Below, piece by piece: positions 1 to 6,794 of a DNA stretch of 10,234 nt. The DNA is from an uncultured Clostridium sp. (GTDB lineage: Bacteria > Bacillota > Clostridia > Peptostreptococcales > Peptostreptococcaceae): positions 1-10,234 of the forward strand of contig CALEBD010000137.1 in assembly GCA_937944945.1 (NCBI GenBank), given 5' to 3'. Within the stretch, counting starts at the first letter, position 1. Every line of letters starts with the position of its first letter. Both the position numbers and the translations under genes were made by a program. The notes beneath the pieces were generated by a model. That model searched no databases. It was not told where the DNA came from and saw only the letters and a program-made list of their open reading frames with translations.

Positions 1-2395
1 CTAGGTATTCATCTGTTATAGGTTCGTCATAATCTTCATCATTAAAATTTCTCTTACGACTTGATGCTTTTACAATTATTGTTACCACTAATAATACTAA
101 AGCTATTAATCCTACAACTGCTATTATTTTTACTGATAGTGGAAGTGCTTGAATTCCATTCAACTCTTTATTAGTATAACTAGGAAGATTCTCACTAGTT
201 GAACTTGAAGAATTATTTTCATTATCTACTACAGTAGAATTACTACCTTCTGCTTTCTTGTACTTGAACACAATTTCTTTACTAAGGTTATTTGCATCTA
301 AAGTTACTTTTTGGTCAATAGAACTTACTAACTCATAACCAGTAATATCAACTGCACTGTAAGTATATTCCTTTAAATCTAAGTCTTTATATGAAACTGA
401 ATCTTTTATTTCTTCGTTAGTTTCTTCGTCAACATACTTTAATACAATTGTACCTTTCTTACTAGAGTTTAGATTTGTATTAGTATTTTGTGTTGCAGAT
501 ACCTTTGAATATCTAAATACTATATTTGCTGAATTACGACTATAACTTAATTCAGTAGATGCTTTTCCACTACTAATCAATCTATACCCTTGAATATTAG
601 GAGCTGAATATGTGTAAACACCTGCACCTAATCCATCATATATTTGAGAAGTTTGTATTGTTTCACCAGTTTCATTATCAATGAAAAGAATACTAATCTT
701 ACCACTTATATCTGCACGTCTGTATACAAATTCTACAGTTCTAGATGGATTATCTGCATTTAAGATAAATGACATCTTTTGATTACTTTCAAGTACATAA
801 CCATCAAATGATTTTGCAGTATACGTATAACTACCTGCTTCTAGGTTAGAATATGTTTCTTCTGCACAAATTAAATTGCCGTCAGTATCTACATATCTAA
901 CTACAACACTACCTGTAAATGGTTTTTCATCAGGTACAGAAGGTTTGTTACCTTCATCTGGAGTTAAAGTTCCTCCACCTGTAGGTATTAACTTATATTC
1001 AAATACAACAATAGGATTTACATTATCTTTAGATAATTCTATAACTTTCTCAGAATCACCAACAAGTTCATATTTGTCTATTACTTCAGCTTTTACTGTA
1101 TGACTACCAAAAGCTAAGTCAGATAATACCTTATCTTCTATAATTTTATTACCATTCAAATCTTTATACTGTATTGTGATAGAACCTTTTGTTACAGGTG
1201 CTACATTTTTTGTATAATAGAACGTAACTGTATTATTAGGATTTTGTTCTGTTACATTTACAGTTTGTTCTGCATCACCAACTAAAGTATAATTATTAAT
1301 TGATGGGGCAGATATTTTATATTCTCCAGACAATTCATGTGTTTGGGTTGTTGCTGGTGCAATTTCTAATCCTGTGGCTTTATCAACTGTTTTTATTGTT
1401 GTTACACCATTGATTATTTTATCACATTTAACATCTACACTTTTTGTAGGATTTATTAATGTTGTTGTAACTGTTAATGATGTTGTTTCATTCTTATAAC
1501 CATCTATTGTAGGAATTTCTATTTTTACTTCCTCACCAAAATCTACTTCTAGTTGTTTAGTTGTTACTTCACTATTATTGTTAGAAACATCTAAATAACG
1601 TAAAGTGATTGTAGCTTTGTCTGGTCTTTGTTCTGCACCAGTGTATGTGTAATTAACTTCTACAGTTTTACTAGGTGTTTTATGACTTAACACCAAATCT
1701 ACAGAAGCACCTGAAGCGTTTGTGTAACCATCATAATTCTTTAAATTTACCTTACTATTCTTTAATGGAGCTTCACCTGTGTAAACATCTAATAACTTAT
1801 GGTTTTCATCATAAGCTAATATTTTATAGGTACCTTCTTTATTAGGTAAAGTTGCTTCAGTTGAATTGTATAGGTGTCTTACAACCCAAACATCATCTTC
1901 TTCAGCAGTTTCTGTTCTAATATAATTAAAACCTTCTACTTTTGCAGGTTCTGTGTTTACATCACCAACATCTACATTGGTGTAAACTACAGGGTCTGAT
2001 ATAAACTCCCCATTACGAGAAGATTCAGTAAAATCTGTCAAGATATACTCTACACGATAATTTCTATAAGTTAAACTATCGTCTGGTAAATAACCAATTC
2101 TTGCGACATTGTTACGAGCTTCTACTGAATAACTTTGTGTACTATCTCCTACAACCTTATACCCCGAAATATCTTCAGCTTCTAAAGTTATAGAATCATC
2201 TTTTGTTTCAATTGTTGTTGTAATTGGAATACCTTGTTCGTCTGTGATTAGTTCGCCTGTTATTGCATTTACACATTCTACAGTTACAGTAGAAGGTTGA
2301 CCAACGCCTTCTATAGCTAATGTAGGAACTACTAAACCACAAACAGCACAACCAATTAATGTAAGCTGTGTGACTTTTAAAAAGCTTCTCTTCAT
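1..2395 (-). CDS. Large MucBP-like repeat surface protein with C-terminal membrane anchor (3' end outside window)
   Basis: This open frame starts at an ATG at 2395, eight bases-scale spacing behind a strong GGAGGGAG site, and stays open to the window edge (798 codons; stop not seen). Residues 1-27 look like a Sec signal peptide: MKRSFLK, a hydrophobic stretch, and a probable signal peptidase I site after PTLA. From about residue 30 to 720 there are some eight beta-rich repeats of 70-90 residues. The clearest begin near residues 188, 259, 330, 404, 495, 565 and 648. They share a Y-x-D-x-x-x-(G/N) start, a G-x-Y-T-Y-x-A middle, a GY-x-L step and a V-x-F-x-Y end, which matches MucBP (mucin-binding) repeats. 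A Pro/Gly/Glu-rich linker of about 20 residues precedes repeat six. A Ser/Asn-rich spacer leads to a hydrophobic segment at about 757-775, then SSRKR and an acidic cytoplasmic tail. No LPXTG motif is visible. Known MucBP proteins are adhesins binding mucus or glycans; that role here is inferred. It follows the 63-aa gene by 45 bases. Confidence 0.9.
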   Translation of the reverse strand, partial: MKRSFLKVTQLTLIGCAVCGLVVPTLAIEGVGQPSTVTVECVNAITGELITDEQGIPITTTIETKDDSITLEAEDISGYKVVGDSTQSYSVEARNNVARIGYLPDDSLTYRNYRVEYILTDFTESSRNGEFISDPVVYTNVDVGDVNTEPAKVEGFNYIRTETAEEDDVWVVRHLYNSTEATLPNKEGTYKILAYDENHKLLDVYTGEAPLKNSKVNLKNYDGYTNASGASVDLVLSHKTPSKTVEVNYTYTGAEQRPDKATITLRYLDVSNNNSEVTTKQLEVDFGEEVKIEIPTIDGYKNETTSLTVTTTLINPTKSVDVKCDKIINGVTTIKTVDKATGLEIAPATTQTHELSGEYKISAPSINNYTLVGDAEQTVNVTEQNPNNTVTFYYTKNVAPVTKGSITIQYKDLNGNKIIEDKVLSDLAFGSHTVKAEVIDKYELVGDSEKVIELSKDNVNPIVVFEYKLIPTGGGTLTPDEGNKPSVPDEKPFTGSVVVRYVDTDGNLICAEETYSNLEAGSYTYTAKSFDGYVLESNQKMSFILNADNPSRTVEFVYRRADISGKISILFIDNETGETIQTSQIYDGLGAGVYTYSAPNIQGYRLISSGKASTELSYSRNSANIVFRYSKVSATQNTNTNLNSSKKGTIVLKYVDEETNEEIKDSVSYKDLDLKEYTYSAVDITGYELVSSIDQKVTLDANNLSKEIVFKYKKAEGSNSTVVDNENNSSSSTSENLPSYTNKELNGIQALPLSVKIIAVVGLIALVLLVVTIIVKASSRKRNFNDEDYDEPITDEYL

Positions 2396-2399
2396 AAAT

Positions 2400-2407
2400 C
2401 TCCCTCC
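2400..2407 (-). promoter_or_regulatory. Ribosome binding site of the MucBP-repeat gene
   Basis: On the minus strand the sequence reads GGAGGGAG followed four bases later by the ATG at 2395. It fixes the start of the long frame, which would otherwise lack a second boundary because its stop is outside the window. Confidence 0.8.
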
Positions 2408-2419
2408 ATTTTTAATATT

Positions 2420-2440
2420 TATATTAACTAGGTTAATATA
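2420..2440. repeat. Inverted repeat between the 63-aa gene and the MucBP gene
   Basis: A perfect 9-bp inverted repeat with a 3-base loop fills the space between the stop of the 63-aa gene (2441) and the ribosome binding site of the MucBP gene. The arms are 2420-2428 and 2432-2440. The stem is nearly all A/T and no U-tract follows, so it is not a good intrinsic terminator. It could be an operator or an RNA hairpin affecting translation or message stability. Confidence 0.5.
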
Positions 2441-2632
2441 CTAAATATAACTCATACTATTCAAAAATCTTGAAGAGATATTCTGGAAAGAACTTTTAAC
2501 AATTTCTTTAAATCCATATATGTTAAGCATTTTTAAAAAGTCTTGGTTGCTTATTATACTATTTACACCATCCCTTATATTTGTTAGGTTAAGATAACTA
2601 CTATTGTATGTAGACTTTAAAAACCTAAACAT
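2441..2632 (-). CDS. Small hypothetical protein, 63 aa
   Basis: I do not recognise this protein. The start chosen is the ATG at 2632 because an AGAGGGGG site lies five bases upstream; the frame extends further upstream to a TTG at 2674, but that has no comparable site. The protein begins MFRFLKS and is rich in Ser, Asn, Ile and Phe, with a predicted-looking amphipathic helical character (for example DFLKMLNIYGFKEIVKS). There is no signal peptide, no cysteine and no membrane segment. The gene lies 45 bases upstream of the MucBP surface gene, with its own possible promoter inside the palindrome at 2676-2728, so it is probably the first gene of a two-gene transcript. A small accessory or regulatory partner of the surface protein is possible, but nothing in the sequence proves it. 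Confidence 0.65.
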   Translation of the reverse strand: MFRFLKSTYNSSYLNLTNIRDGVNSIISNQDFLKMLNIYGFKEIVKSSFQNISSRFLNSMSYI

Positions 2633-2637
2633 AAAAT

Positions 2638-2645
2638 CCCCCTCT
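2638..2645 (-). promoter_or_regulatory. Ribosome binding site deciding the 63-aa start
   Basis: AGAGGGGG on the minus strand lies five bases before ATG 2632. It favours this start over the in-frame TTG 42 bases upstream. Confidence 0.7.
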
Positions 2646-2675
2646 TTGTTTCTCAATCTTTTATCCCATAACAAG

Positions 2676-2728
2676 TTAATTGTTATTTTCTGCTAATAAC
2701 ATGAATATTAGTACAAAATAACAATTAA
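2676..2728. repeat. Long near-perfect palindrome upstream of the 63-aa gene
   Basis: Arms 2676-2689 and 2715-2728 pair perfectly over 14 bp. After one C/C mismatch the pairing resumes inward (2691-2698 with 2706-2713, including one G-T pair), leaving a 7-base loop. In total about 22 pairs span 53 bases. It lies directly downstream of the terminator at 2736-2754 (in the minus direction) and 44 bases upstream of ATG 2632. The position suits a binding site for a dimeric regulator, or a cruciform or hairpin at the start of the next transcript. Confidence 0.7.
2696..2724 (-). promoter_or_regulatory. Possible sigma-A-type promoter inside the palindrome
   Basis: On the minus strand TTGTTA (2724-2719) is followed by a 17-base spacer and TGTTAT (2701-2696). 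These match -35 TTGACA at four of six positions and -10 TATAAT at four of six positions. The location, immediately after a terminator and before the 63-aa and MucBP genes, is where a promoter is needed. In DNA this AT-rich the match is weak evidence by itself. Confidence 0.3.
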
Positions 2729-2754
2729 AAAGAAAGGGTAGGTTTAACCTACCC
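2722..2754 (-). terminator. Rho-independent terminator of the coiled-coil/DUF1002 cassette
   Basis: The minus strand has a GC-rich stem GGGTAGG / CCTACCC (2754-2748 with 2742-2736; up to 9 bp with a 1-base loop on paper, realistically 7 bp with a 5-base loop) followed directly by TTTCTTTTTAATTG. This is a canonical intrinsic terminator. It begins only four bases after the TAG (2761-2759) that closes the out-of-frame tail of the DUF1002 gene, not right after the in-frame stop at 2904. Confidence 0.88.
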
Positions 2755-2758
2755 TAAA

Positions 2759-2947
2759 CTAATTCACTGGTGTAAGTTCTGAATTTACAGAAGGCTCTTG
2801 TGTACTGTTAGAGTCTGAAGTATTTGAACTATTTACGTCACTAGGATTATCTGACTCTTCAGTAGATTCTGTATTAGGAGATTCTTCCTCAGAATCTTGT
2901 ACATCAGATATTGGTTTCACGCTGTAATAGTCTTGCTTCTTGTTCTT
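2759..2947 (-). pseudogene. Out-of-frame acidic C-terminal tail of the DUF1002 protein
   Basis: In the +1 frame relative to the DUF1002 gene, the sequence is open for 62 codons, from just after a TAA at 2950-2948 to a TAG at 2761-2759. It overlaps the last 14 codons of the DUF1002 frame. The encoded peptide starts KNKKQDYYSVKPISD and then becomes strongly biased to Ser, Glu, Asp, Asn and Thr, with scattered Pro, as in linker or tail regions of secreted proteins. It has no convincing start codon or ribosome binding site of its own. It ends right at the terminator, where the gene's end would be expected. The simplest reading is that a one-base gain in the GAA-CAA-GAA-GCA-AGA region, or the equivalent, separated it from the upstream frame. 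Programmed frameshifting is the alternative. Confidence 0.55.
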
Positions 2948-3986
2948 TTATTTCCTCAGGAGTCCTGTTTTCTTCAGGTATATATAAGTTACCATCTATG
3001 ATTATATTACCGTCCTTATCGTATTGAATACCATCTTTTTCTTGAACATTGTTCTCAGCATCATTACCCATATTAACGATAAAATCTACGATATTTAAAA
3101 ATCCTTCTTTAACCCATCTACAAAAACTCTTAACAGCGTTCCATGCTTTTCCATACCATTCAGCTTCTTGTATGTTAGAACCTATTTCTTGTAAAGTAGC
3201 TGATAAGTTTTCTTTATTGACTTTTAAAGTATCTTTTAATTCTTTATAATCTAAATCAAGATTATTTATTTTTGACATTACAGAAATCATCTTAGCTTTA
3301 TCATTTTCAGATAACTCAACATTATAATTGTTGGTAATATTTGTTATTATGTTTCCAATCTCTATATCTGTCTTAGGACTATCTTTAATAACTTGTGTTT
3401 TTACTTCATTAACTACAGCAGAAGCTTCTTCTTTACCTATTGAATCACCAAGCTGACCTGTCATTACTAACTCTTCGTTAGCAACTTCTTTTTGTTCTTC
3501 TGTTATCTCTTTACCATCATCAGAACCTGTTTCAAATGCTTTCATTATTCCAGTTAATGCACCAGTACCTGAAACTGCATAAGGAGCATAAGCCTTAACA
3601 TCAGCATTTGTAATACCCAAAGTTATTAAAGTGTTTGTTAACATAGAATTTGTAACCCAAGTTAAGTTTTGAGTTTCAACACGAATACCACCTGAAGATG
3701 TTGGATTTACATAAGCACTAGATACTGTCTTGTTTCCTATTTGAGCTTCGGGAACCATACCTAGTAATGCATTTCTTTCATCTGCATTAGTTATTACTAT
3801 CTCCTGTGCTTGTCCTTTTGCTAAACCAAAATATTGATAAACTTGAGTTTTCTCAGCATCTGTTATATCATTTGCCATACTGATTACAGTATAACTATCT
3901 GCCTTAGCTACAATAGGATTTAATCCCACTAATAATGTACCGACTAATAATGCGGCTATCTTTGATAAACTAGATTTCCTTATCAT
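2904..3986 (-). CDS. DUF1002 (YpuA-like) secreted protein
   Basis: The 360-residue protein has a Sec signal peptide at 1-29 (MIRKSSLSK, a hydrophobic core, cleavage expected after AKA) and is therefore exported. Residues 30-155 match the DUF1002 family known from Bacillus YpuA and clostridia. The hallmark segment is LGITNADVKAYAPYAVSG (about 123-140) with TGALTGIMKAFE following. The middle (about 155-275) is helical and charged. The C-terminal part has an aromatic segment (EWYGKAWNAVKSFCRWVKEGF, near 276-296) and a DKDGNIIIDG stretch near 323-332. The family's molecular function is not established. ATG 3986 lies inside the end of the preceding membrane-protein gene (17-base overlap) with AGGGAG just upstream, so translation is probably coupled. 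The in-frame stop at 2904 may be a truncation: an acidic tail continues in the +1 frame to 2759. Confidence 0.88.
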   Translation of the reverse strand: MIRKSSLSKIAALLVGTLLVGLNPIVAKADSYTVISMANDITDAEKTQVYQYFGLAKGQAQEIVITNADERNALLGMVPEAQIGNKTVSSAYVNPTSSGGIRVETQNLTWVTNSMLTNTLITLGITNADVKAYAPYAVSGTGALTGIMKAFETGSDDGKEITEEQKEVANEELVMTGQLGDSIGKEEASAVVNEVKTQVIKDSPKTDIEIGNIITNITNNYNVELSENDKAKMISVMSKINNLDLDYKELKDTLKVNKENLSATLQEIGSNIQEAEWYGKAWNAVKSFCRWVKEGFLNIVDFIVNMGNDAENNVQEKDGIQYDKDGNIIIDGNLYIPEENRTPEEIKEQEARLLQRETNI

Positions 3987-4293
3987 CTTCTTCTAACTCC
4001 CTCTCATTTCTTTCTAATATAATTTTCCTTTTAATTAACTCATCTATATAAGCCTTCTTAGAAGGAACATACCCATTTCTTAATAACCCTTTTATATATA
4101 ATTTATTATAGATGAACCCAAAAACTATATGTGATAAACCAAATGTTAATATTGAAAATAATAACATAATTCCGAAGTATTTCCAGTCTTTTCTAAATAC
4201 AGGTACAAAACATCCGAACAATAAAGTTGTCCAACTAAAACCTGTTTTGGTATTAATTATATCACGGTGTTTATTTACTAAAGCTATTTTCAT
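3970..4293 (-). CDS. Small membrane protein, DUF2628/HrgC-like
   Basis: This 107-residue protein has a polar start, then FSWTTLLFGCFVPVFRKDWKYF (19-40) followed by a hydrophobic segment at about 41-63 and a charged, helical, acidic C-terminus. The pattern of an aromatic-rich hydrophobic hairpin, with a W-T-x-L-F-F/G-x-F-x-P-x-F-R-x-D-W-K core, is what I associate with small DUF2628 or HrgC-type membrane proteins, whose function is unknown; this assignment is from memory of the motif. Its ATG uses the last A of the TAA ending the coiled-coil gene (TTAATG), with AAGGA inside that gene 11 bases upstream. Its own end overlaps the DUF1002 start by 17 bases. This makes it the middle member of a coupled trio and likely a membrane partner of the other two. 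Confidence 0.8.
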   Translation of the reverse strand: MKIALVNKHRDIINTKTGFSWTTLLFGCFVPVFRKDWKYFGIMLLFSILTFGLSHIVFGFIYNKLYIKGLLRNGYVPSKKAYIDELIKRKIILERNERELEEDDKEI

Positions 4294-5891
4294 TAAGCTA
4301 ATCTATCCTTAATAAGACTTAATAAGAAGTCCTTATTAGAATCGAAGTCATGAATCTTATCAATATTTTCAAGTATTAATAAGCCAACTTCACTGTGCTT
4401 AGTCTTGAACTCAGGTTTTAATTTTTGAGCTAATACTCTGTATTCCATTCCTAATGCAAATATTCTAACCATTTCAGAATCATCATAAGTTCTTACAGGT
4501 TCTTCTACTGGTTCTTCTATAATATCTTCAAGTATTTCATCTTTATCATGTACTTGAGCTACATCTGCAACTTCTACAACAGGTTCTTCTACTGGTTCTT
4601 CTACAACTGGAGCAACTACAGGTCTTTCACCTAAATCTAATCTTCTCTTATAGCCCTCTATTAAAACTTCTAAATTATTATTTACAGTTTCTGTTTGAGC
4701 TATCTTTGATTCTAAAGATTTGTTTGTAGCTAGTAAGTTAATATTTTCTTCTACTAATGCTCTGTTTTCCTTACTAACCATATCTAATGCTTCTTCTAAT
4801 TTCTTGATTATAGAACTTGAATCTGGTATCATAAGAAGTTCTCTCTTTTTCTTATTTACTTCAGATTCTAGGTTTCTAATTGTTGTATTAGCTTCTATTA
4901 ATTCTATTTCTTTTGCACCTAACTTATCAGCTAATTCTTTAATTCTATTTTCGAAATCTTCATCACCTTCAGCATGTTGATTATTAGCTTCTCTAGCTTC
5001 TTCTAATTGAAGTGCTAAGTTAGCATTCTCTTCTTTATATTCTTCAACATTACCTTTTAATAAATTAATCTCTTTTGATAGAGTATCTAGTCTAAGCTCT
5101 ATTTCTAACTTCTCATTTTCAACTCTATCCTTTGAAGCCTTTAACTTTTCTACAACAGAATTTAAATGTTGAATTTGCATGATGTTTTCATTATCTGGAA
5201 CTATATCAGATAATTGATTTTCTAATTCAACAACTTTTGTGTTTAATCCATTATTTTCATCTATTATATCATTATAACGCTCTTTTAATTTCTCATATTT
5301 ATTTCTAATTTCTTCTAAATCTTCTTTCAGACTTGAGTCTACTTCAGCATTATTTAATTCTGATAAAGCGGCATCTAATCTATCTTGTAAATCAGCTTTT
5401 TCATTATTGCTTTCCTCTAAATCTATTCTTCTTTCATCTTCAATAACAGCACAAACTGCTTTATAAAAATGAGTAGCTAAAGAATTTGGAGTTACTCTTG
5501 AACTGATAGCATCATCTAATATAACACCATTTCTGATTGCTTCATTAATATCATCTACTAAGTTTAAGTATTCATCTGAATTTAAACCTTCATCAAGAAC
5601 AGAGTTATATACTAGGAAAATATTATCATAGTTAAATAAATAATCTGATAAACTTAAAGTGTCATCTGATATATTATCTTCATTACCAAATAATCTTGTT
5701 GGTTCTGAAACAATATTACTAACTGTCTCAACTGCATCATCAATAGAATCATCTGTGATATCTTCTGTTGGTTCTGAAACTTTAAAATCCCTTCTCTTAC
5801 CCATTACTGCTTTGTTAGTTCTTGGTTGAGATGACCTTGTTTCATCTTCTACCTTATTTCTCATAAGCTTTTCTTTCTTTCTGTTAAACAT
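4293..5891 (-). CDS. Long coiled-coil protein, 532 aa
   Basis: I do not recognise a named family. The start at ATG 5891 has AGGGAGAGGG just upstream; an in-frame ATG nine codons in has no such site. Residues 1-75 are charged and disordered-looking. Residues 78-155 look like a small helical domain. Residues about 155-417 form a long heptad-rich coiled coil dense in Glu, Lys, Leu and Asn, with one short break near 305-312. Residues 423-470 are an acidic Pro/Val/Glu stretch with two copies of an EEPVEEP motif. Residues 471-532 form a second helical domain (EMVRIFALGMEYRVLAQKL). There is no signal peptide or membrane segment, so it is probably cytosolic, perhaps a filament, scaffold or spacer. 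Its stop overlaps the start of the membrane-protein gene, which suggests attachment of the scaffold to the membrane. Generic resemblance to tropomyosin-like or SMC-like proteins should not be read as homology. Confidence 0.85.
   Translation of the reverse strand: MFNRKKEKLMRNKVEDETRSSQPRTNKAVMGKRRDFKVSEPTEDITDDSIDDAVETVSNIVSEPTRLFGNEDNISDDTLSLSDYLFNYDNIFLVYNSVLDEGLNSDEYLNLVDDINEAIRNGVILDDAISSRVTPNSLATHFYKAVCAVIEDERRIDLEESNNEKADLQDRLDAALSELNNAEVDSSLKEDLEEIRNKYEKLKERYNDIIDENNGLNTKVVELENQLSDIVPDNENIMQIQHLNSVVEKLKASKDRVENEKLEIELRLDTLSKEINLLKGNVEEYKEENANLALQLEEAREANNQHAEGDEDFENRIKELADKLGAKEIELIEANTTIRNLESEVNKKKRELLMIPDSSSIIKKLEEALDMVSKENRALVEENINLLATNKSLESKIAQTETVNNNLEVLIEGYKRRLDLGERPVVAPVVEEPVEEPVVEVADVAQVHDKDEILEDIIEEPVEEPVRTYDDSEMVRIFALGMEYRVLAQKLKPEFKTKHSEVGLLILENIDKIHDFDSNKDFLLSLIKDRLA
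4495..4603 (-). repeat. Direct repeat pair encoding EEPVEEP in the coiled-coil gene
   Basis: A 25-base segment occurs identically at 4495-4519 and 4579-4603, 84 bases (28 codons) apart and in the same reading frame. Each copy encodes the (V/I)EEPVEEPV stretch in the acidic linker of the 532-aa protein. Recombination or slippage between the copies would change the linker length by 28 residues without shifting frame. Confidence 0.75.
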
Positions 5892-5912
5892 AAATTCCCT
5901 CTCCCTTTAATT

Positions 5913-6359
5913 TTAATTTTTGATAAATTTTAATAAATTGAAAAATTCAGACTTTGTTATAAAACTACACTCATATGACCTTTCGATGAGTTCATGCATT
6001 TTTACCATATCATACTCATGCTTACCTTGCATCATGTCTAGGTAATAATCCATAAGTTCATCATAAGTACCCATCATAAATGGTACATCTACGCCACGAC
6101 GAGTGCCCAAATCTTTTAATTGACTGTAATCCACATCCTCATAATTAAAAGGTCCGTCGGGGTCATCAGGTATCTCCAAACCTCTGAAATTTATATACCC
6201 TTGTTTTTGTTCTCTAAAAGCGTCTAATGTGTCTATATCATCGGCTTCCTCATTAACATGACTAATATTATCTCCCGAAATATCACTTAATACTGATTTA
6301 ACATTATTTGCTACATCTTTTGTTGCATTTATTATTGAATCAAATAAAGATTTTCCCAT
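5913..6359 (-). CDS. Hypothetical protein, 148 aa
   Basis: I do not recognise this protein. ATG 6359 is chosen because a near-perfect AGAAAGGAGG site lies a few bases upstream; the frame extends to a TTG at 6398, but that extension contains the ribosome binding site itself. Residues 1-28 form an amphipathic helix (KSLFDSIINATKDVANNVKSV), residues 35-75 are acidic and contain the D-D-P-D-G-P motif near 65-70, and residues 76-148 look helical, with YDELMDYYLDMMQ (99-111) and a C-terminal EFFNLLKFIKN. There is no signal peptide or membrane segment. It is separated by only 21 bases from the coiled-coil gene that follows, so it probably opens the coiled-coil/membrane/DUF1002 transcript and may act with it. 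Confidence 0.8.
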   Translation of the reverse strand: MGKSLFDSIINATKDVANNVKSVLSDISGDNISHVNEEADDIDTLDAFREQKQGYINFRGLEIPDDPDGPFNYEDVDYSQLKDLGTRRGVDVPFMMGTYDELMDYYLDMMQGKHEYDMVKMHELIERSYECSFITKSEFFNLLKFIKN

Positions 6360-6365
6360 AACTAA

Positions 6366-6373
6366 CCTCCTTT
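6366..6373 (-). promoter_or_regulatory. Strong ribosome binding site of the 148-aa gene
   Basis: AAAGGAGG on the minus strand, about seven bases before ATG 6359. It is the closest match in the window to the anti-Shine-Dalgarno complement and rules out the upstream TTG start. Confidence 0.85.
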
Positions 6374-6401
6374 CTGTGGGTATTACAATCTTTTTCAATT
6401 T

Positions 6402-6435
6402 AAAGGAAAGTGTCGAACATTAATCACTTTCCTTT
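6402..6435. repeat. Perfect 11-bp inverted repeat upstream of the 148-aa gene
   Basis: Arms 6402-6412 (AAAGGAAAGTG) and 6425-6435 pair perfectly around a 12-base loop. It sits between the end of the 88-aa gene (6496) and the ribosome binding site at 6366-6373. On the minus strand no U-tract follows the stem, so termination would be weak at best. The adjoining stretch 6437-6470 is very AT-rich and could hold a promoter, but I see no clear -35/-10 pair. Confidence 0.6.
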
Positions 6436-6495
6436 CAAATTACTATATAAATTTTTTAAAATATAAACCTGTTTGTACACCATCACTTAGCTTTG

Positions 6496-6762
6496 TTAAA
6501 CTGGAATAGAAATATAACTAAATGCTTCATTTAATGCATCAATAACTTTAATATTATCTTCAAAATTCATATTTATATCAATATTCATATCACCTTTTAA
6601 AGTTTTTAATTTTGTAGTTATATTAATTTTAAGATTTTGTGTAATTTCTTCACCATTTACATCTTGTGCATCTAAGGCAACCATGAAATCATCTTCATTA
6701 TTTCCCTCTAAAGTTAAATTTAAACCTGTACTTATTATTGTTAATTTAATATCTTTTTTCAT
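6496..6762 (-). CDS. Hypothetical beta-rich protein, 88 aa
   Basis: I do not recognise this protein. It reads MKKDIKLTIISTGLNLTLEGN and continues with alternating polar/hydrophobic strands (KINITTKLKTLKG, NIDINMNFEDNIKVID), ending in a short helix DALNEAFSYI. This looks like a small beta sandwich or barrel followed by one helix. There is no cysteine, signal peptide or membrane segment. A GAGGG site is about 14 bases upstream of the ATG, which is rather far; no better in-frame start is visible. It lies 32 bases downstream of the 205-aa gene and is probably the last gene of the right-hand transcript. Confidence 0.72.
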   Translation of the reverse strand: MKKDIKLTIISTGLNLTLEGNNEDDFMVALDAQDVNGEEITQNLKINITTKLKTLKGDMNIDINMNFEDNIKVIDALNEAFSYISIPV

Positions 6763-6794
6763 TGTAAATATACCATCCCTCTTAATTAATTTTA

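Noticed and set aside
876..1103. Plus-strand open frame of 75 codons
   Set aside because: It lies antisense inside the long MucBP-repeat frame, whose repeat structure and ribosome binding site are unambiguous; Ser/Thr-rich translation is a mirror of the real gene.
2345..2395. Lipoprotein signal (LIGC at residues 13-16) in the MucBP-repeat protein
   Set aside because: The hydrophobic stretch continues past the Cys to PTLA, and the protein has its own C-terminal membrane anchor, so signal peptidase I cleavage is more likely.
4720..4980. Plus-strand open frame of 86 codons
   Set aside because: Antisense to the coiled-coil gene; Ser/Leu/Phe/Ile-rich, as expected from reversing Glu/Lys/Asn codons.
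6360..6398. N-terminal extension of the 148-aa protein starting at TTG 6398
   Set aside because: It would translate through the strong AAAGGAGG site that plainly serves ATG 6359.
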